A DNA stretch of 64,000 nt, from the NCBI GenBank assembly GCA_038501625.1, contig JAZAYU010000086.1, forward strand, positions 248,001-312,000. Reading direction: 5' to 3'. Positions 23,911 to 36,720 of this stretch are shown piece after piece; the stretch's first letter is position 1, and each line of letters begins with the position of its first letter. The translations under genes and the position numbers were made by a program. Source of the DNA: Corbicula japonica. Its lineage: Eukaryota > Mollusca > Bivalvia > Venerida > Cyrenidae. The notes beneath the pieces were generated by a model. It did not search any database. It worked only from the letters and a program-made list of their open reading frames with translations, and was not told where the DNA came from.

Positions 23911-24873
23911 TTTCTTGCGACCATGTCGTCGATACAAATATTTACATACGCTCGTACAGACACATATTGCAATGCATCGTTGTCGGGTAATTGTTTTGTA
24001 TAACAATTATAAATACTGTTTATCAATAAAATATATATCAATTTGGTAATTATTACCAGCTAAACTGATTTATTAAATTGGCTTAATATGATAAATACAG
24101 TTTTACTTATGACTGACTGCAACAATCACTATTATCAAGATCAGTAACACCCTTCCGGTGTTAAGCCTGTTTCGACTTTTCTGCAAATATTACGAGTTTA
24201 TATTCTGGCAACACAGAAAACCTGATAGCCGAAGTTAGCCGAAATTGCAAGAATTTACTGGTGCTATTTTTCCATGATAGTGGTTTTAATATCATTAATG
24301 TAAATTTTAAGCTCTTTAAAAGTCGAAATATTCTGTTGACGATCAGACATTCTTTTCACGATCAGTAAAATTATTTACTACAGGTCATTTTGTTTACATT
24401 CTCATTGCATGATACTGTCAAACGTTTAATCGTAACTGCGCATTAGGTGGTAGATATCATGTTTAATTACAAATTCAGTTTATAGTTTGTTTTAATCGGT
24501 AAATAGTTTACTGGGAATATGGGTGTTAGATAATTGTAAATCGTATTAAAATTACTTCATTCGTGGTATGCAAATATTGCGTTCATTGAAAAAAGTATAC
24601 CACTCAAATTGATGCACATTAGATATAACTTTCTTAAAATGAAAAAGTTTCAATATGAAATTCAGAATATCGTTTAATTTTTTTGCATAACATTTGTGTC
24701 GTCCCTTTTTTGCTGGCATTTGCCCATCTTAACTCCAATATGACCCGGTTTCTTAGTGACCTTAATAACTTCATTATGGTGTAACAAAAGTATAAAAAGG
24801 TATTTTAATCGATAGGTTTCCATGTAAAACGAACAGATGATAACTATGAAAGTGACAGAAAATATGAACTTAC

Positions 24874-24964
24874 TGACATTTTGTTCTAATTTTGTACTGT
24901 CTTCAGCAGCCACTATTATAACAAAAGCGACGGCAATGACAATAATAAGAATTCCCGAAACAAA
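24874..24964 (-). other. Candidate orphan exon encoding a membrane segment
   Basis: On - a 91-base stretch is bounded by GAAAG (weak acceptor) and GTAAGT (good donor). It encodes a strongly hydrophobic run, GILIIVIAVAFVIIVAAED, that recalls the start of exon 3 in the two claudin-like genes. The phase does not match those exons, an in-frame stop precedes it, and no partner exons were found. It may be a decayed tetraspan exon or chance. Confidence 0.2.
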
Positions 24965-25061
24965 CTTTCAAAAACAATACTCTATAAAATACTGTCATAT
25001 AAATACGTGTTCAAATAACAGACATGGCTAGAAATGCCCAGCTCCCGGCTGATGTGTAAGT

Positions 25062-26960
25062 TCTGAAATTAAAAAGATATGCAAAGTTGTAGATCACGTT
25101 TTGTTTATTTATTCAAACTTCTGAAGGAGGAGAACAGCATTTATCATGTTTATTTGGGCTGGTATTGGTATATTTGTGTGTAAAATTAAATGATTGATTC
25201 ATGCGTTATTATTACAGTTCTATTCTCTAAAATAGACGAAACGGGAACTTTGAAAGTCGAACTACACGACAAATATGACAATATTGCAGGCGCTTTTTTG
25301 AGTCTCTTACGGGCAGTAATGGTAAGGCATATTACTCCGAAAGCCGCCTAGCCATATTTGAGCTCAACTCACAATTTACACCGGTAAACAGTACAATTTT
25401 AATCCATCCCAAACGTTGGTATGCATATGGCAGTGAACATAATCATGGAACCTTTAATGCGGTATTTTCAGATTAACACCATTCCAAGATCAGCGGTTTA
25501 GATATTTTTTAATTTGCGGCGGAGGGGCAGCAACAAAGAAATGAGACATGCAAACGCTGTGTTTCGTTCTGAGCGTTCGTTTCATATTTAGACAAAGCTC
25601 GCGTTCAATTGTATTGGCATTCTATTAATTCCACTTCCCGCATGGTATCCGCTATTCTCAAAATCCTTATGACGGAATGTGGACAACAGTAAAATATGTA
25701 TCATGGTATTTGAAGCAGTTTAAAGTTGTATAAATGCATTATTTTCTTATAAGAATGATTTTACTTACATTTTGTAATTTTGAAAATGTAATAAAGTACA
25801 ATTGTGTATATGGATTTTACGTTTGATTTCTCAAATTTAAAAATATTATTCGAATGCCAAAAACAGTCTAAACAGAAGATATCTTCCGATAAACTCAATT
25901 GGTATGTCATAAACAACAACAGTCCATTGAAGTACTATTATTTAAAAATTTACATGTATACCATGCAATATCGTTCTGACAAACTAAACATTTTGAATAA
26001 ATTGAATCGTCAATCTTATTAACACTGTTATCTCTATTAATTTATTTGATACAAATTGTTTGCAGTAATTAGGGTAAGAACAATTATGAGATTTTTAATC
26101 ACGGTCTATCTAATAATTGATTATGCCCGAAAAAAAAACAGAAATAATTTATTGACTGAAGTGTTCATGTTTGCATTTAATTTAATTATATTATGTCTGT
26201 ACAATTTTAAAGCGTTTGAATGTTGGTTGGAACGTTTGCACGTTGTTAAATAGCATTTGGTAGCGTATTGTACATGTCAAACATCAAAACACTTAATCCA
26301 GCATAAATTGTGTTGTGTTGGCTTTGTCACGTGGACAGTTTTTATTGAAACATTTAAACAGTACAAGATAAGAATATCATTGACGCGATATGCAAACTGA
26401 GCTGAAAAAACGAACAGTTTAACCCAACATCAATTAAAAAGCAATTTAACAGCAACCGTCACAAACTAAAGCTAATGGAATGGGCTTTGAACGCGTTTTA
26501 TCTCTATGACCTCAACGAAGATAACAAGTCCGAGTTGTATTCTAGTTTCATTACTATTGGATTTTGTAAAATGGATTGGATTTAAATTTTCTAAACATCT
26601 GTTCAAAAATGTATAAATGTTAACTTTGTCAAGAAAGAATGAAAATATCTTGAATGCAAACCATTCACCATGTGAATTAAATATTAAGTAATGCGAGCCT
26701 TCAAAAGATATATAATGCAAGGTTCAGAAACTGAACCATTTCCATAGCAATGATCCAATAAGGTGAATATAAAAAGTTAAAAAGGCAAACATTAACAATC
26801 AAAGAAACTGTGTATTTTATTTTAAACGTACATGCTAAATGCCTACTTCATCCACCCACCTACCCTTGACTGAACATGGCGAGCCGACCTCATCCATTTC
26901 TTCACCAATTACAAAAGCATTATGAAAACAAGCCATGATGAAATGACCAGGTTAATCCAA
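25062..26960. other. Intergenic region with one family B copy
   Basis: An inverted family B copy covers about 25225-25430. The rest is AT-rich; the open frames at 25804-26253 have poly-A/T-driven composition and are not called. Confidence 0.5.
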
Positions 26961-26976
26961 TAAGTGGGTTGGAGTC

Positions 26977-27250
26977 TTTTCACCAAGACAACTTGTACTT
27001 GTTTTGTGATATGAGAACCTGTTGGGGCAAGTGTGAGGTTGGTGCACCCTAGAACCTGGTTTAAACCCCCAGTGGCAATTTGATTTGCCACTGACCGTTC
27101 CAAGGCGGTAACCCCTCGGGTTCTCATTTTTGTTTATTGTTAGTGGTGTCTTTTTTGAAACTGATTATTTTATTAACCATGCTCTCTCCCCCTCTCTTCT
27201 TGACAGTGTGGGGAAGCTGTTATTCTGAATGTGGCGATTCCTGGTATGCA
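26977..27250 (+). repeat. Dispersed repeat family A, near full-length copy
   Basis: Family A contains GAGAACCTGTTGGGGCAAG, then GGTTTAAACCCCCAGTGG (B-box-like), GACCGTTCCAAGGCGGTAAC, a CT-rich stretch, and a tail GTGTGGCGATTCCTG. Other copies on + are at 35373-35793, 36412-36720, 53131-53652 and a broken one at 30128-30560; an inverted copy is at 33684-33906, with tail fragments at 1685-1775 and 63959-64000. The B-box-like motif suggests a SINE, but no A box is evident and some copies extend over 400 bases. Confidence 0.65.
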
Positions 27251-27459
27251 TAGTTCACCTTTTTCTCAACGTCGATAAGAGTGTTTATCGTTGCAACATT
27301 TTACAATCATTTATTCATTCTTTATTCACTATGACCACATTCAAAAGACACAGCCTCCCTAAACAGCCACGAAAAATGGAGTGCAAGACTCAAGACACAT
27401 GTCCATCGGCTCATGATAAACAAAGATGTTTAAATTTAATAAAGCTAATGTGATTTAAT

Positions 27460-28340
27460 AAACGAAAATTTCAAACATTTTTGTCAGGCGTACTTACTGT
27501 ATTTTGCTTTCCAACTAAAACTTTTAACGATTAAGCATTCGTAAAATATAGAAATATCCTTGTCTGATCTGTAAGGGATGTTCAGCAAATGTGTACTTAA
27601 ATGACGCTTTCACATTAGCTGCTAAAAGCACAGTCCAAACATTTATAATGCATACAAGTTTATATCAAACACTATTATAGATACATGTATTAAAATATAA
27701 ATACACATTAAAATGTGTTATAGTGTCTACTATATCGTACATGCAACATGCAAGAAAACAGCGTATTACACGCAGAAAGAATGCTGCTTTTCAAAACCGG
27801 TATATCGCAACAAAAAATAGTTTATTTCAGCTGTTGATGCCACTTAATGCGCAGGTCGGTATCCTCTGTTGTTTGGGGAAACTTTCTTCTTTTGATATTT
27901 GACCCACCTTGTTTGGGTAGATTAAAAGCATTTCAGTAAATGTTTAACTCTTGTCTAATATACACAGTGTTGTTATCTTCAAGAGTGTTTTGATTTCGTG
28001 TTTCTCGTAAAATTAGCGTATGTAACTTACTCTGTCACATAACTTTCATTTAGAAGGTCGATACAATAGCTAACCTACTATCATATAACTAATATTCGTA
28101 TTAACCAAGTATTAAAATCGAATTAATTATAATTGCTTTTTTGTCTAATAAACATAACCATTTCACTGTTTCTAATACTCGCACATTTCATCTAATAATT
28201 TTCTTCTGAGTGCTTGAAATTCTGGTTTTCGTTGCTTTTATGTTTTAGTAACATCTATATATGCAGATGATGATGTTAGTAACTGACCTACAATCGTATA
28301 ATTAATATTCTTATTAACCGATGTTATTAGTTAACATGAA
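27460..28340. other. Intergenic AT-rich sequence
   Basis: No gene or clear repeat is recognised. The sequence just before 28360 would hold the 3' end of claudin-like gene 2, but no AATAAA was found on -. Confidence 0.45.
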
Positions 28341-28359
28341 ATATCTCCTTGTAGTAACT

Positions 28360-29663
28360 CTATGATTGGTTAATAAAGAACATAACGGCTGCCCCGATGC
28401 TGATACACCCAGACACAATACACAGAGCGAATCCTGCATGAGGTGTCATCGCATTGCCGCCCAGAGCGACGTCTAGAAGATGCTTCACTTCATCGTTTGT
28501 CACAAATACAACCGCTCCCACAATCATAAAAATACCTGCAATTATCAACATTATTGTTGACGTGATCTAAACAATAAGGTAATCGCAAGAACTCTGAGTA
28601 TTATCATTTTGAAAACATATGTTTGTGGGTTTTTGCAGTTTTTTTTTCAGATATTTTACCCAGAGTAACATATTAGATAATTATGTATAAGGAAAACAGT
28701 TGATCGTTTTTTTTTGCAATTCTGTCATTTTTTATTCATAAACAATTTCACTAAACAGAACTAACATTCCAAAAATAAAAAAGAAACGAAGAAAACTAAG
28801 TTCACGATATTTACTGCTAGTAAGATTTGTAAACTATAATAATAAAACGCCACAGGTTTCCAATTTTGCAAACTTTAAACTTTCTCAAAAATTACCAGTG
28901 AGAGATATATGTTACTGGAGAATATATTGATACCAATAGTAAACCAGTGATTACATCCTTACCCGCTACAACAGCCACAGCACCAGCAATTTTCAGCAAT
29001 ACACGATTGTCTTTCTGTACAAAGATCTTGAGACAAGCTAGCGCTAACGACCCCGTCATGATTATAACTGATAGAATCTCGAGACTTCTTGTAATGTTGA
29101 ACGCAGAGGCTAAAACATTAAATAACATGCCACAAAACTCATCCTGATTAGCAACACATCATGCAGACATTGCGAACAAAAAAGTGAAATGTCAATAAAA
29201 AGGCAAATTATGAAACACGGAGGAGCCAAGAGCTTCTAGTGTCACGTTTTACTTTTCCGTAGTAATGTTTTCAGTTTGAAAGGCTGAATTCACAACTGAA
29301 AACATATACACTCGTACAAACAAGTTTCATCTACGACAGTACGATTTTAAATGATCTATTACAATATCAGACATTTAAACCCAAACGAATTTAAATTCCA
29401 CTGAGAAAACACAGTTGAGTACAGAAAACAAAAAAGAGACACTTACGTAAATCAGATATTCCTTCATCTGCAAAACTGCTGCATCCGGTAACGGATTCAC
29501 TACGTTGACTTCCATGTCCACATAACTGCCATAGCCCAAAGTATACGCTCACACTTATATCGTTCACACTCTCAGAAAAATATAGCCAATATGGTATGGC
29601 CAAGCCTACAATGTTTAAAATGAGCGCAGCACCTGCCAACACTAAGCCAATTATTTGAATCAT
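28360..29663 (-). CDS. Claudin-like four-transmembrane protein, gene 2 (3 exons)
   Basis: Exons 29663-29447, 29109-28963 and 28535-28360 join in phase 1 at both introns to give 179 residues. The first extracellular loop shows the full claudin signature: PYW at 24-26, GLWQLC at 43-48 and a second Cys at 61. Membrane segments are at about 4-26, 85-105, 115-141 and 155-175. Exon 2 is exactly 147 bases, the same as exon 2 of the + strand gene at 4081-7691, and both intron phases match, so the two are diverged relatives. Claudin-type proteins build paracellular contacts in the plasma membrane; the function here is not known. The ATG at 29663 directly precedes the first membrane segment; an in-frame ATG at 29771 would add 36 mostly charged residues and is less likely. 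Confidence 0.85.
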
Positions 29664-29771
29664 TTTAAGTATTTTAATAAATTTATGTAAACTGGATTTT
29701 TCGTATCGCTTTATGAGCCTATTTGTGTCTTTTTCTTCAGTAAATTTAGTGATTACAAAACTATAGATCAC

Positions 29772-30127
29772 GTCTTTTTAATCAATTTCTTATCTTATCA
29801 GTTTGGCCATACCCACTTTTCTGAAATTGTTGCCTAGGATTGGCAAAAATTTGATACAAATCGGGATAGGTGAAGTGCCGATCTTTATCTTCAATAACCT
29901 TTCTAAATCCTCATTTCATAAACTTTATCCAAATGTTATAATTCAATATGCACTACATTTATGGTGAGATGCATAATGCATTACTTGAATCGTTTATTGC
30001 TTTAAATGAAACGAAGCTATAACGTTTAGTGCATCTTCGTTTTATTTATAATAAAACATCTCCAAATCAGTCAACAAAAAGTCAATTCTAATATGATTCT
30101 ATAGCAGTCTACCATCAAACCGACAAG
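29772..30127. other. Spacer upstream of claudin-like gene 2
   Basis: It probably holds the promoter of the - strand gene. No TATA box or other element was recognised. Confidence 0.4.
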
Positions 30128-30160
30128 CTCACAGCAAACTGGTTGCAGCTTAGACACAAA

Positions 30161-30459
30161 GACAACTTATATGCTTTGTTCGCACCCGAATCCTCTAAAA
30201 TTGGCTACAGCGGTAACTGAAACCCCTAAAAATACCATGTTCTTCGGGCTGATAGACCGCCATTTAGCTTTATATTTCAGAGGCCCGGGGTGTGTTATTT
30301 TTTCTGTAGTGTATTTGTTCTCTGTTTTGTCAGTCCCCCTTGTAACCCACTGAATGTTTATTATTTAATTGATCCCTGTTGTTACTGTATACATGTAACC
30401 GGGAATGAAATAAAAGTTGAAGTAGTAGTATTAGTAGACAACTTATATCTTTTGTTCGC
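30161..30459 (+). mobile_element. Retroposon with 23-bp target duplication nested in a family A copy
   Basis: GACAACTTATATGCTTTGTT plus CGC (30161-30183) recurs with two mismatches at 30437-30459. The 253 bases between end in GAAATAAAAGTTGAAG and a (TAG)n-like tail. Long target duplications and a simple-repeat tail are typical of target-primed reverse transcription, so this is a SINE or a 5'-truncated LINE end. Joining the two sides restores a continuous family A copy (30128-30183 with 30437-30560), which shows the order of events. Confidence 0.65.
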
Positions 30460-30724
30460 AGGCGAACCCGTTTGGACAGGTTTGAGGTTTGTGCAATCTA
30501 CAACCTGGTTTAATATCTCATATTTGGTTGACCAATTTTATTTATACGATTATATTACACTCCCAAAACATGAATAAACAAAGATGTTGCTTTATTCTTC
30601 CACCACGTTGTTTAGGCTTACTATATGACGGCAAGCTGAAAGATTTTATTACTGTAACGTATGCTAATTTTGAAATTTGAATGATATGAGATTGTTTTAT
30701 TGATGTTCTTTTATTTTAATGAGA

Positions 30725-30933
30725 GGTTGCCCACCTTCATGTCACATTAACTGTATTGTACACAGACTGACATGTGACATTAACTTAAATGTCCACATAA
30801 TGACACGTGACATATACCGTAATGTTTACAGAATGTCATGTGACATGCACTGTTACGATCGCAGACTTCCGTACGAATATTTTCTGAAAAATATATAGAC
30901 TGCCATGTGGCCTAAACGTACACAGACTGTCAT
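30725..30933. repeat. Degenerate edge of the 33-bp minisatellite
   Basis: Diverged units such as GTACACAGACTGACATGTGA and ACAGAATGTCATGTGACATG precede the regular array, with irregular spacing. Confidence 0.7.
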
Positions 30934-32520
30934 GTGACATTAACTCTTATGTGCACATACTGCCAGGTGACATTCGTTGTATATCAAACATACTGTCATG
31001 TGACATTCACTGTAATATACACAGAATGTCAAGTTACATTCACTGTAATATACACAGACTATCATGATACATTAACAGCAATATACACAGACTGTCATGT
31101 TACATTCACTGTAATATACAGACTGTCATGTGACATTCACTGCAATATACACAGACTGTCATGTTACATTCACTGTAATATACACAGACTGGCATGTGAC
31201 ATTCACTGTAATATACACAGACTGCCATGTGACATTCACTGTAATATACACAGGCTGTCATGTGACATTCACTGTAATTTACACAGGCTGTCATTTGACA
31301 TTCACTGTAATTTACACAGGCTGTCATGTGACATTCACTGTAATATACACAGGCTGTCATGTGTCATTCACTGTAATATACACATGATGTCATGTACATT
31401 CACTGTAATATACACAGACTGTCATGTGACATTCACTGTAATATACACAGACTGTCATGTTACATTTACTGTTATATACACAGACTGTCATGTGACATTC
31501 ACAGTAATGAACACAGACTGTCATGTGAAATTCACTGTAATATACACAGACTGTCATGTGACATTCACTGTAATGAACACAGACTGTCATGTGACATTCA
31601 CTGTAATATACACAGGCTGTCATGTGACATTCGCTGTAATATACCCAGACTGTCATGTGACATTCACAGTAATGAACACTGACTGTCATGTTACATTCGC
31701 TGCAATATACACAGAATGTCATGTGACATTCACTGTAATATACACAGGCTGTCATGTGACATTCACTGTAATATACACAGACTGTCATGTTACATTCACT
31801 GTAATATACACAGACTGTCATGTGACATTCACTGTAATATACACAGACTGTCATGTGACATTCACAGTAATGAACACAGACTGTCATGTTACATTCACTG
31901 TAATATACACAGACTGTCATGTGACATTCACTGTAATATACACAGACTGTCATGTGACATTCACAGTAATGAACACAGACTGTCATGTTACATTCACTGT
32001 AATATTTACAGACTGCCATGTGACATTCACTGTAATATACACAGACTGTTATGTGGCATCCACTGTAATATACACAGGCTGTCATGTGACATTCACTGTA
32101 ATATACTTAGGCTGTCATGTGACATTCACTGTAATATACACAGCTTGTCATGTTACATTAACTGCAATATACACAGACTGTCATGTGACATTCACTGTAG
32201 TATACAGACTGTCATGTGACATTCACTGCAATATACACAGACTGTCATGTTACATTCACTGTAATATACAAAGACTGGCATGTGACATTCACTGTAATAT
32301 GCACAGACTGTCATGTGACATTCACTCTAATATACACAGATTGTCATGTGACATTCACTGTAATATACACAGGCTGTCATGTGACATTCACTGTAATATA
32401 CACAGACTGTCATTTGATATTCAATGTAATATACACAGGCTGTCATGTGATATTCACTGTAATATACACAGACTGTCGTGTGATATTTACTGTAATATAC
32501 ACAGACTGTCATGCGTATTT
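30934..32520. repeat. 33-bp minisatellite array, about 48 units
   Basis: The unit reads GACTGTCATGTGACATTC followed by ACTGTAATATACACA. Because 33 is a multiple of three, several frames on both strands stay open through the array; the longest is 540 codons, but none looks like a real protein. Variant units (ACAGTAATGAAC, TCATGTTACATT, CAGGCTG) recur in patterns: 31862-31960 and 31961 onward repeat a three-unit block at 99 bases, and the block from about 31100 recurs about 1,086 bases later near 32190. Units are most alike in the middle and decay outward. Confidence 0.95.
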
Positions 32521-32559
32521 CTCAATAGCGCCAATACTGAAAGGCTTTGCTTGTAATTC

Positions 32560-33680
32560 GTAGTCGTAGTATTATAATAGATGTACCGAGATCTGACTTT
32601 ATAAAGTATAATATTATTAATTTTTCATGATTACTTTCAGCATGTACATAATATTATTTTTATGATAGACTACCGTTTCTTCATTAAGTTACATGTAACA
32701 AAAGCTACCGCAGATGTCTAGAAACTATAATTATCAAATAGAAAGCTAGTTTTAGATTTTGAAATTAGATACCAACACTCTTTTATCATGTAACAATTGC
32801 TAAGAGACACGATCGAAATTTAAAAATATGTGTGATTATTTCGCATTCTTAAATAAATTTATTGAAAGCAAACATATTTGCCTTCCATACTTTAAAACGG
32901 TGGTGAACAACTTGATATAAGAGTTATTATCAAATTTTACGTTGTTCATTCTCAACCTAAATTTCAATTCGATTGTAATTTCGGAAAATGGTATGGTTTT
33001 ATTTAATGAAAATGTTCGTGTTTTATTTTGTAATTTGTACCGTCGATTTATGGAGAATTATCACGTACTCACTTAGACTGTAATATGATGAATAGATTTA
33101 AAAAAATAAAGAAATGTCAAATTTTGTAACTAGCAAAAGATACAATTTCGACCGACTATGAAGAAAACGATCAGAATATTGTTGACGAAATGATATTTAG
33201 CAGTAGCTACATCTCCCCATGTATATTACTGCTTCAATATACACTCTAGTTTATTGAGGACGACCAAGGGAATATGGTATGTTTGATGTGTTTTGTTTTT
33301 GTTTTTGTTTTTCTTTGTGTTGGTGTATGTTTTTTTTGCTCTGTGTGTTTATCTTTTTTTGCAAATACATGAAATAAAACATTTAATTTGCGTAGTTTTC
33401 ACTTGCGATTGACTACTGAATTTGATAGGCTACGTAATAAAATACTGTTCATCTGTTACATGGGAAAGGAAGATAATTAATATCTATTTTTAGAAAATAC
33501 CTTAAATCAACTTGAAGGCGAGTGATTTATGTGTAGTGTAGTTATTCACGACACCATTTACATGATATATCCGTATGATTTTTATGGATAGTCAGAGCGA
33601 GGTCGTACAAATTCATAGCAATTTGTAATTTTCTTATACAAGAAAATTATTGTTTATTAGAAACCCTTTTATACAAAAGT
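32560..33680. other. Intergenic AT-rich sequence
   Basis: No gene is seen. A low-complexity G/T stretch with repeated GTTTTT lies at about 33290-33360. Confidence 0.5.
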
Positions 33681-33683
33681 AAT

Positions 33684-33906
33684 ATATGCACATCATGAAT
33701 CGCCACACTCACAAAACACAACCTTTCCACGCAGCGAAAAAGAAGAGAGGAAGAGAGAGAATGTTTGTTAAAAGTATGTCAATTAAAATAGGACGTCACA
33801 TACAATTAACGAAAAGGAGAACCTTTAGGGATACCTCCTTGGAACGGTCAGTGGCAAAACAACCTCACACTTGCCCCAACAGGTTCTCGTATCACAAAAC
33901 AAGAAC
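33684..33906 (-). repeat. Repeat family A copy, inverted and internally shortened
   Basis: It contains the complement of the tail (GAATCGCCACACTCACAAAA), then CGCAGCGAAAAAGAAGAG, and at the far end the complements of GACCGTTCCAAG and GAACCTGTTGGGGCAAG. About 70 bases of the middle are missing compared with 26977-27250. Confidence 0.65.
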
Positions 33907-33934
33907 AAGGCTTAGAATTATATGTATGCTATAA

Positions 33935-35370
33935 ATAAAATATACTGAATATAAAATTTAAAAAGTCATCACGAATAAGCATTTTGGATATCCAGAAGTG
34001 GTACTGGAATCCTAAATCAAGGTAGGGATGGCAATACATGAAAACATCATTTCTTCATCATTTTGGATATCCAGAAGTGATTCATGTATTTGATGTCAGG
34101 TTTTGCAAATAAAACCTGTATATATGGAATTGCAACAATATTGAATATTATTACTCATGTGTACATGTACAGATCCTGAAATTAAAGTGAACTTGAAGCT
34201 CTCAAAACCATGTATAATTGGCGGTTTTGTTGATTTGTATTTGACCGCGATAACATGCGTTATCCTTCATGTTTATCTTAATATTTATTAATCATGTTTA
34301 TTGATCGCATGGGATTGTGATTTCTAAAAATGGTATTATACTTTTATTTTCTGAAAATACCCACCTGTGCAAGTTTCGGAAAATGATCATGGTAACATAC
34401 TTTTAAATAAACATTTTTATCCGCGTGCAATATTTTTGTCAATAATTTAACACTCCTCACTTATAATAAATCATGATATTTTGTGAAATTGAAATGTATT
34501 AGGTATTTGGAACTTCCAATAACAAAAATTATAGGAAAGATGAAAGTAAATATTTTGATAACTGCAAACTTCATATGCATATGCTCAACATTTTTAATAT
34601 CAATAAAAATGCAATGTTTATTGTTGTTGTTGTCCTTAAATGTTTTCCTCGCGCTACTTTAATGTAAACAAGCAGGAACAAACAAATATATATGGACATC
34701 GTTATGTTTCGCCGTACTCTCTTTGCAGTGACACTTACAAAACATTTTCCAATGTCTTCATTAAATCGAGTAACGCATTTATTATAAAGAACTTTAAAAT
34801 GTCTAAGTGTCTGGATTGAGTTCGCTCTGAACACAAGTAGTTTCTGACCTGGCAAAGTGGTGAACGTTAAGTGTTAATTTGATTAAACATTCTTGAAAAA
34901 GAATAGTTTTCCTGCGACAAAACTAACCAATCAAATATTACGACCTGGTATTCGAAAATTTTCATACAAACTTAATCCAAAGAGTTTTTGAATTGATCTG
35001 ATTGCTAGAATAGGTGGAATGACCTTGACGAAGTGAAATTAATTATACAACTCTGCTGTTTGGTCATTGTGTTGAAGAAACGTGAAAACTAACGTCTGAA
35101 AATCGGTCCAAAATTCGCCGAAAAGCCACTGTCAAAGTTTCATCTATAGATTCGATTGTAATCGCCCAAATCCCCTGGTATTTCAAGGCCATCATTTAGG
35201 AGATTTAATTTGTATTCTAAAACAACTAAAAGCCACTGGAAATTACCTCCGGTCGTACGGAAAAAAATCTGTAAATTCAAAAATAAAGGTCGTCAACATA
35301 ATATTCTACAGTGCTCTGCAGGCCAGATGATCAACCGGTTTACAGTTAATCTACAGTTTTGCTTACATCT
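33935..35370. other. Intergenic sequence
   Basis: A 19-base motif CATTTTGGATATCCAGAAGT occurs twice about 88 bases apart near 33982 and 34070. Nothing else is recognised, and the open frame on - at 34571-34855 has no family resemblance. Confidence 0.45.
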
Positions 35371-35372
35371 TT

Positions 35373-35793
35373 GACTCCAGGTGCTCTAGTCTCGCTAAGA
35401 CCATTGAGTACGCGACCTTTTTACTTTACAATGCTATTAGCTTTTTAAGTTTTATATGTTGTTTTTTATTTGCTTTTGCATGCAACATTGTGGATCTGAT
35501 GCTTGGGTTGAAGTTATTTTACCAAGACAACTTGTACTTGTTTGTTGATATGAGAACCTGTCGGCACAAGTGTGAGGTTGGTGCAACCAAGAACCTTATT
35601 TAAATCTCCTGTGGCAAATCAAATTGATTACTACTGACCGTTCCAAGGCGGTAACCCCAAAGGTTCATCAATTGTTTCCAGTGTCCTATTCGAAACTGTG
35701 ATATTCTTATTAACACGCGCTCTCATTCCCTTTCTTTTTTTTTCGCAGCGTGGGGAGGCTGTGTTAATTGAGTGTGGCGATTCCTGATATTCT
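35373..35793 (+). repeat. Repeat family A, extended copy
   Basis: This copy begins at CTCCAGGTGCTCTAGTCTCG and shows that the family extends well upstream of the SINE-like core. It ends in GTGTGGCGATTCCTGATATTC. Confidence 0.65.
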
Positions 35794-35862
35794 TATTTAA
35801 CTTTTTTGCAAACTTCAGGGAATGAAGATCTAGTATGTTTTACACGAACATAGTCTTAGTTA

Positions 35863-36357
35863 CAGTTGAATTGCGATAAATCGAAATGCGATAACTCGAA
35901 ATGACTGTTTAACCCGAGTCGGCCGCCAGTCTCGTCAATTTTCCTTATGCATTGAACCAAAAAAAGTCGCAATAACTCGAAACGCAATAATTTGAAATTT
36001 ACAATAACTCGAACATATTAATAAGTCCCTTGAATAAGAAATAAGCAACATTTAATGGCGATGACTCGAAGTACATTTCATTTATTGACACTATTTTTTA
36101 CATTTCCCACGATAATGTTCGGAGTCTTTTGTTCATCGCAAACTTGTCAAAAAGAGTTGTTATTGGCACGTCATTGTAATTATATTTGCAACAAACATTT
36201 GTTTCGTAAGTATCGTATGGCGCCGTAATAATTGCACATCGTTAATGTCTAAATCATATGATGTTAAGAAAAGTCAAAGTTGCGATAACTCGAAGTTCGT
36301 GATAACTCAAAGTAAATAATCGGTCCCTTGGGAATTCGAGTTATCGCATTTGGACTG
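35863..36357. mobile_element. Pogo/Tigger-like non-autonomous element
   Basis: The left end CAGTTGAATTGCGATAAATC and the right end (reading inward CAGTCCAAATGCGATAACTC) are inverted repeats, and GATAACTCGAA recurs several times inside. CAGTnnAAnnnCGATAACTCGAA-type ends are typical of pogo/Tigger elements, which duplicate TA; TA precedes the left end but the right flank has changed to AA. No transposase is encoded in its 495 bases. Confidence 0.55.
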
Positions 36358-36411
36358 AAATTCGAGACTCGTCCACGTTTTGAGTTAGATTTGTCCGAAA
36401 ATTGGCAATAG

Positions 36412-36720
36412 ATGCTTATGTTTTATATGTCTGTGTGCTTTCGCATGCAACATTGTCAAATTGATGGGTGGGTTAAAGTAATTTCACCAAATCACCTAAT
36501 GCTTGTTCGTTTATTTGAGAACCTTTTGGAGCAAGTGTGAGGTTAGTGCACCCTTTGACACGGTCTAAAATCCCAGGGGCCCACTGACTGTTCCAAAGCG
36601 GTGAACCCTCGGGCTTTCACTTTGAATTCGTAATTTTTTTATGGCGTCAATTTTAAAACTGGCAATTGTATTTGTTTATCTTCTCCTCTCTACGTGTCAA
36701 CGTTGTGGGGAGGCAGTGCC
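36412..36720 (+). repeat. Repeat family A copy at the start of the duplicated region
   Basis: It contains GAGAACCTTTTGGAGCAAG and GACTGTTCCAAAGCGGTGAA. Its tail is where duplicated unit 1 begins, and unit 2 also begins in a family A tail (about 41960-42005). Confidence 0.6.

Noticed and set aside
30934..32520. Possible CRISPR array
   Set aside because: Units are contiguous with no unique spacers, and the window is animal nuclear DNA.
30934..32556. 540-codon open frame on + and overlapping long frames on both strands
   Set aside because: All lie in the 33-bp minisatellite; the period is a multiple of three, so frames stay open without selection.
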